Part shown: in pieces, positions 60,156-64,000 of the stretch
How the letters are laid out: the number at the start of each line of letters is the position of its first letter
How positions within the stretch are numbered: the first letter of the stretch is position 1
DNA from: Clostridium_AD sp964467165
GTDB lineage: Bacteria > Bacillota > Clostridia > Clostridiales > Clostridiaceae
Direction: 5' to 3'
DNA length: 64,000 bases
NCBI GenBank assembly: GCA_964467165.1
Contig: CAYXOL010000003.1
Coordinates: forward strand, 90,544-154,543
Position numbers and translations under genes: made by a program
The notes under the pieces: generated by a model
Told to the model about the DNA's origin: nothing
Database searches by the model: none
What the model saw: only the letters and a program-made list of their open reading frames with translations

Positions 60156-60581
60156 TTATTTTTTACATTTACCACACTCTTTGCATTCCCTGCAAATTCC
60201 TTTTAAATAAACGTGGCTTTCTGTAAGCGTTATTCCTGTTTTTGCCTTTATCTGCTCTTCTATTTGAGGTATTGGGCAATCTATAACCATTTCCTTATGA
60301 CATAAATCACACTGAATTATATGTTTATGAGCATTTGTTATTAAGGTGTAATTATACATATTGTTTCCCAAATCAAATTTGTTTAAAATCTTCTTACTCT
60401 CTAGCAAATCTAAAGTTCTATATATAGTCGACAAATCTATTTTTATATTGTCCTTTATAAGCATAGAATATATAAGATTTGCATTTATAGCCTCACTACT
60501 TGCAAGTATAATTTCTAATATGTTTTTCCTTGGTATAGTAACCTTAATATTATTATCCTTTAAATATGAAATTACATCCAT
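60156..60581 (-). CDS. Fur family metalloregulator
   Basis: 141 residues. Winged helix 'TIPRKNILEIILASSEAINANLIYSMLI', 'DLSTIYRTLDLLESKKIL' (DNA-recognition region), and the regulatory 'HKHIIQCDLCHKEM' segment. Two CxxC zinc pairs are present: CDLC (about 96-99) and a C-terminal cluster CRECKECGKC. It could be a Fur, Zur or PerR type; sequence alone does not decide. First gene of the four-gene run ending with the rhomboid protease, so metal status may affect c-di-GMP and proteolysis genes. Confidence 0.9.
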   Translation of the reverse strand: MDVISYLKDNNIKVTIPRKNILEIILASSEAINANLIYSMLIKDNIKIDLSTIYRTLDLLESKKILNKFDLGNNMYNYTLITNAHKHIIQCDLCHKEMVIDCPIPQIEEQIKAKTGITLTESHVYLKGICRECKECGKCKK

Positions 60582-60677
60582 CTACATCACCTTATTAAAT
60601 TATTATAACATCTACAATAATTATAATATACCTCAATCTTGGCCTCAATACAAGCAGTGCTTGAAATATTCTCTTAT

Positions 60678-60708
60678 AAAAAAGGCCCCTACAATAGTAG
60701 AAGCCTTT
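60678..60708 (-). terminator. pepD terminator
   Basis: Minus strand AAAGGC..CTAC...GTAG..GCCTTTTTT hairpin with two internal-loop positions, downstream of pepD and upstream of fur. Confidence 0.75.
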
Positions 60709-60758
60709 AAACCCTAATTAAACTAACCGATAGGATGCTGAAAAAATAGATTAGTTAA

Positions 60759-62219
60759 TTATTTACTTTCCTTAAGTATCGCTACTAAGAAATTCCACAT
60801 TCTATCAGTTGAAGATATACTTAGGTGCTCTTTAGGAGTGTGTACATCATAAATGTTAGGTCCGAAAGATATTTGATCAATTTTACCTGCAAATTTTTCA
60901 CTGATTAAACCACACTCAAGACCTGCATGTATAGCAGCTATTTCAGGCTTGCTTCCATTTATTTCTTCATATACTTTTTCTAGTATAGTCCTTATCTCAG
61001 AATTTGGATTATATTGCCATTCTGGATAATCAGATTGAAATTCAATAGTTGCTCCTGTCATTTCTGCAAGCACTATAGTTTCATCACATATCGCTTTCTT
61101 TAAAGTCCTTACGGAACTCCTTACCGCAGAATCAAATACTAGCTCTTTATCTGTGGTAGTAAGCACTCCTATGTTTGTTGAGCTTTGCACAAGACCAGCA
61201 ATGTCCATGCTCATATTTTTAACTCCATTTGGAATTAAGAAAAGTATTTGAAGTGCTTTTGTTGCAGTATCATCAGAAAAAGTTCTCTTTACTTTATTGC
61301 TTAGTATTTCCATAGATAAATTAACCTCTGGGTCGGTTGCACTTAGTTCATTTTTCAATATAGTATTCCACTGTGATATTTTTTCATCTACTATTGCTTT
61401 ATCATTTTCTCTAAACAATATAATAGCATCGGCTTCACGAGGAATTGCATTATTTTTAGCTCCTCCGTTTACAGAATTTATTTTAAAATCAATAACTGAT
61501 TTTAAATCCATTAAGAAACGTCCCATAAGTTTTATGGAGTTGCCTCTTTCTTTATTGATTTCCATTCCAGAGTGTCCACCATTTAAACCTATTAATTTTA
61601 TTTCACAGTTTACAAAGTTTTTATCTGCCTCTTCAAAGGTTATTGGGAGTTTTATTTTCTCTCTTACTCCGCCGGCACAGCTTACTAAGAGTTTGCCTTC
61701 TTCTTCTGAATCTATATTTATGAGTATTCTTCCATCTAAGTTTTTAGGGTCTATAGCCTGAGCTCCGCCCATGCCAGTTTCTTCCTCAGTAGTTACTAAT
61801 AATTCTATTGGTGGATGGGCAATATCATTAGATGCAAGCACTGCAAGGCCATATGCTACTGCAATACCATTATCAGCACCTAAAGTAGTACCATTAGCCC
61901 TTAAAACGTCACCTTCAACAATAAACTCAATAGGATCCTTTTCAAAATCATGAACTACTTCTGTATTTTTTTCACAAACCATATCCATATGTCCTTGAAG
62001 AATTATACCTTTTGCTTTCTCGTATCCAGCAGTACCTGGTTTTTTGATTATAACATTTAATGCTTTATCTTGTATTACATTTAAATTATGTTTTTTGGCA
62101 AAACTCACCAACCAATCACTTATTGCTTTCTCGTTACCAGAACCTCTTGGAATTTCATTCATCTCTTTAAAATATTTAAATGCCTCATATGAACCTAAAC
62201 CTTTTAATTTTTCTAACAT
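60759..62219 (-). CDS. pepD: Aminoacyl-histidine dipeptidase (PepD, M20 family)
   Basis: 486 residues from ATG 62219 (SD AAAGG 9 nt upstream; an ATG at 62228 touches it). Di-zinc M20 motifs: His in 'LQGHMDMV' (about 79), Asp in 'LGADNGIAVAYG' (about 118), the catalytic Glu pair in 'TTEEETGMGGA' (about 148), and 'IHAGLECGLIS' near the end. It hydrolyses Xaa-His dipeptides and other dipeptides in the cytoplasm. It follows mntP by 17 nt, so the two are one transcript. Confidence 0.93.
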   Translation of the reverse strand: MLEKLKGLGSYEAFKYFKEMNEIPRGSGNEKAISDWLVSFAKKHNLNVIQDKALNVIIKKPGTAGYEKAKGIILQGHMDMVCEKNTEVVHDFEKDPIEFIVEGDVLRANGTTLGADNGIAVAYGLAVLASNDIAHPPIELLVTTEEETGMGGAQAIDPKNLDGRILINIDSEEEGKLLVSCAGGVREKIKLPITFEEADKNFVNCEIKLIGLNGGHSGMEINKERGNSIKLMGRFLMDLKSVIDFKINSVNGGAKNNAIPREADAIILFRENDKAIVDEKISQWNTILKNELSATDPEVNLSMEILSNKVKRTFSDDTATKALQILFLIPNGVKNMSMDIAGLVQSSTNIGVLTTTDKELVFDSAVRSSVRTLKKAICDETIVLAEMTGATIEFQSDYPEWQYNPNSEIRTILEKVYEEINGSKPEIAAIHAGLECGLISEKFAGKIDQISFGPNIYDVHTPKEHLSISSTDRMWNFLVAILKESK

Positions 62220-62236
62220 TTTTATCATCCTTTCTT

Positions 62237-62785
62237 TTAAAAAAACATCATTTTTAACCCAAAAATTATTAAGATTATTCCCCCAATATAGTCCGCATAT
62301 CTACCTACTATTTCTATTTTTTTTAAATATCTAGAAATAATAAAAGCAAGTGCAGTCATTATAAGAGTTATTCCTCCAACAAACAATGTATCTTTAAATA
62401 ATATAACCTTTGTTATATTATTTAATACTGTAAATCCTACCACCATAGCATCTATACTTACAGACATTCCTAAAATAAAATACATCTTAGGTTTCAGAAG
62501 TGGACACTTTCCTGCATTTCCAAAACCTTCTTTAATCATAAGTACTCCAACTAGGGATATAATCATGCCTCCAATTACGCTTGGTAAGGTCGCTACATAT
62601 GTGTTAAAAAGGAATCCTGCATAAGCACCTATGTATGAAAATAAAAACTGAAATAACCCAAAGGAAATAGTAAAGCCTATCTTATTTACTAATTTAGTTT
62701 GATTGTTTAATCCAATGCATAAAGCTACTCCAAAAGCATCTAAAGATAGTGCTAAAGCAATTGTAAATAATGGGTATAAATCCAT
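62237..62785 (-). CDS. MntP/YtaF-type manganese efflux pump
   Basis: 182 residues from ATG 62785 (SD GGGAGGA about 7 nt upstream; an upstream TTG is inside the SD). Six membrane helices in two repeats, each with a conserved acidic motif: 'ALALSLDAFGVALCIG' (about 9-24) and 'GMSVSIDAMVVGFTVL'. This fits MntP or the related sporulation protein YtaF; MntP exports Mn2+. The gene starts the mntP-pepD transcript. No yybP-ykoY manganese riboswitch is visible in its ~95-nt leader. Confidence 0.85.
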   Translation of the reverse strand: MDLYPLFTIALALSLDAFGVALCIGLNNQTKLVNKIGFTISFGLFQFLFSYIGAYAGFLFNTYVATLPSVIGGMIISLVGVLMIKEGFGNAGKCPLLKPKMYFILGMSVSIDAMVVGFTVLNNITKVILFKDTLFVGGITLIMTALAFIISRYLKKIEIVGRYADYIGGIILIIFGLKMMFF

Positions 62786-62884
62786 GGATCTTCCTCCCAA
62801 AGTAATACTCTACAATATATTTAGTCTAATACCCTTATTATTATTCCAAGTTTTTCATCCACCATGTATAGCTTTTCATATACC

Positions 62885-62913
62885 ATTATGATTTATTAAG
62901 CCTTTCTTGTCAA
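62885..62913 (-). promoter_or_regulatory. Promoter of the mntP-pepD unit
   Basis: Minus-strand TTGACA (62913-62908), 17-bp spacer, CATAAT (62890-62885). The leader is about 90-95 nt. Confidence 0.7.
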
Positions 62914-63006
62914 CTGTGGTTTAATATGCTAATAATTTAATTGTTGTTGTGCATATAGCCTCTTTGGGATTATAATATAAAGGGACTTATACAAGGAGGT
63001 AAATAT

Positions 63007-63948
63007 ATGCTTTCAATATATAGTAGTGCAGAAAATAGACAATTAACAAAGCTTGAAAATATTGAACCAGGTTGTTGGATTAATATGATAGATCCCTCAG
63101 ATGAAGAATTAATATTTGTATCTAAAAAAGCCAATGTACCTATGGATTTTTTAAAGGCTGCTCTGGATGAAGAGGAAACCTCTCGTATTGACATAGATGA
63201 TTGCACCTTAATTATTGTGGATATTCCTTTTACTGATATGGATGATAACTCTTTAACCTATGATACTTACCCTTTAGCTATGATACATACTGATACCGTT
63301 ATAATTACCGTATGTTTAAAGAATAGCAAAATATTGTCAGATTTTACCGAAAGAAAGATTGGCTCCTTCTTTACTTTTAAGCGTTCAAGATTTATGCTTC
63401 AAATTTTATATAGAATTGCTAACTATTATCTAATATACCTAAGACAAATTGATAAGAAAAGCTATATAGTGGAAAAACAATTGCATAAATCTTTAAAAAA
63501 CAAAGAGCTTCTTCAATTGCTAGCACTGGAAAAATCTCTTGTGTATTTTTCTACCTCTTTAAAAGGAAATGAACTCACCCTAGAAAAGATGCTTAAACTA
63601 GACATTCTTGAAAAATATGAAGACGATAATGATGTTCTAGAGGATGTTATTATAGAAAACAGGCAGGCCATAGAGATGTGTACTATTTATAGCAACATCT
63701 TAAGTGGTACTATGGGCGCCTATGCTTCTGTCATATCAAATAATCTTAATATAGTAATGAAACTACTAGCTGCCATCACTATCGTTATGGCTATCCCTAA
63801 CATGATTTCTGGGCTATTTGGTATGAATGTAACTGGAGTACCCTTTGGTACTACGGGTATAGGCTTAGGCTTTTGGTATGTGGTTGCAATAGTTGTGGTT
63901 ATTGGTATACTTGTTGTTTATTATTTGAATAAAAAAGATATGTTTTAA
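63007..63948 (+). CDS. CorA family divalent cation transporter
   Basis: 313 residues. The large cytoplasmic N-terminal domain ('PGCWINMIDPSDEELIFVSKKANV', long helices about 150-235) precedes two membrane helices at the C-terminus. The ion-selectivity GMN motif (in 'GLFGMNVTGVPFG', about 273-275) and a basic end 'NKKDMF' are present. Pentameric CorA channels import Mg2+ (sometimes Co2+ or Ni2+). Strong SD AAGGAGG. It is divergent from the mntP promoter and followed by a terminator at the window edge. Confidence 0.92.
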   Translation: MLSIYSSAENRQLTKLENIEPGCWINMIDPSDEELIFVSKKANVPMDFLKAALDEEETSRIDIDDCTLIIVDIPFTDMDDNSLTYDTYPLAMIHTDTVIITVCLKNSKILSDFTERKIGSFFTFKRSRFMLQILYRIANYYLIYLRQIDKKSYIVEKQLHKSLKNKELLQLLALEKSLVYFSTSLKGNELTLEKMLKLDILEKYEDDNDVLEDVIIENRQAIEMCTIYSNILSGTMGAYASVISNNLNIVMKLLAAITIVMAIPNMISGLFGMNVTGVPFGTTGIGLGFWYVVAIVVVIGILVVYYLNKKDMF

Positions 63949-63972
63949 CTTATACTCCGCACAATGTATCAT

Positions 63973-64000
63973 AAAATCCCTATATTTATTTTTAGGGATT
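63973..64000 (+). terminator. corA terminator, at the window edge
   Basis: AATCCCTA pairs with TAGGGATT around an A/T loop. The U-tail would lie beyond the window. Confidence 0.6.

Noticed and set aside
62786..62880. yybP-ykoY manganese riboswitch before mntP
   Set aside because: The ~95-nt leader lacks the conserved riboswitch core. It reads as ordinary A/T-rich sequence.

Overview
The window is low-GC, densely coded Firmicute DNA and looks like chromosome from a Clostridium sensu stricto species. Evidence for this: A/T-rich codons, strong purine Shine-Dalgarno (SD) sites, frequent TTG/GTG starts, many U-tailed hairpins between genes, and a typical clostridial gene set (NADP-dependent GapN, class II ribonucleotide reductase, SPFH/NfeD pair, YaaR, CvfB, MurT/GatD, UppP). 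There is no rRNA, CRISPR array, prophage or intact insertion sequence. One tRNA gene (Ile, GAT) is present.

Layout. 1-2.5 kb: end of a glycerol-3-phosphate oxidation operon (FAD oxidoreductase, cut by the window edge, and a GlpA/GlpO-like dehydrogenase), preceded by a promoter-terminator-gene leader that looks like an attenuator. 2.6-8 kb: a small hypothetical protein, a large secreted YcdB/SLH protein, a flavin reductase and an SPFH/NfeD pair. 8-16.4 kb: NAD synthetase, YaaR, twin half-size chromate transporters (one with a T16 tract in its coding sequence), a Ca2+-type P-ATPase, CvfB and a free-methionine-sulfoxide reductase. 16.4-22.6 kb: a secreted phosphodiester glycosidase (NAGPA), gamma-carbonic anhydrase and nrdJ with paired NrdR boxes. 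22.8-27.3 kb: a BlaI/BlaR1-type operon in which the receptor's sensor domain is an NAGPA domain, followed by a second NAGPA protein and a membrane-anchored protein. 27.6-33.3 kb: an amidohydrolase and a DUF2520-panB-panC-panD pantothenate/beta-alanine operon. 33.4-37.7 kb: two coiled-coil proteins, GapN, PlsC, a ComEC-like MBL hydrolase and tRNA-Ile.

37.85-38.87 kb has no genes for about 1 kb but is packed with consecutive stem-loop domains, ending in a ~220-nt rod capped by two hairpins. It is the strongest candidate in the window for something undescribed, either a large structured RNA or a nested palindromic element. 38.9-48 kb: a beta-lactamase-fold protein lacking the expected catalytic serine, PFK, UppP, a transglutaminase-like protein, PckA, an EamA transporter and a TPR protein. 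48.1-54.5 kb: CapA, MurT-GatD (lipid II amidation) and two tandem HTH-TPR regulators. 54.5-64 kb: RNase H, an FtsH-type protease with an overlapping 20-codon leader ORF, the fur / hypothetical / HD-GYP / rhomboid operon (with a 58-bp perfect palindrome between the last two genes), pepD, MntP and CorA.

Themes: envelope biology (three NAGPA domains, UppP, MurT/GatD, CapA, rhomboid, FtsH), central carbon and redox metabolism (GapN, PFK, PckA, Glp, NadE) and post-transcriptional leaders (attenuator-like leader, start-codon hairpin, two overlapping upstream ORFs). All functional calls come from reading motifs by eye. No database search was possible.
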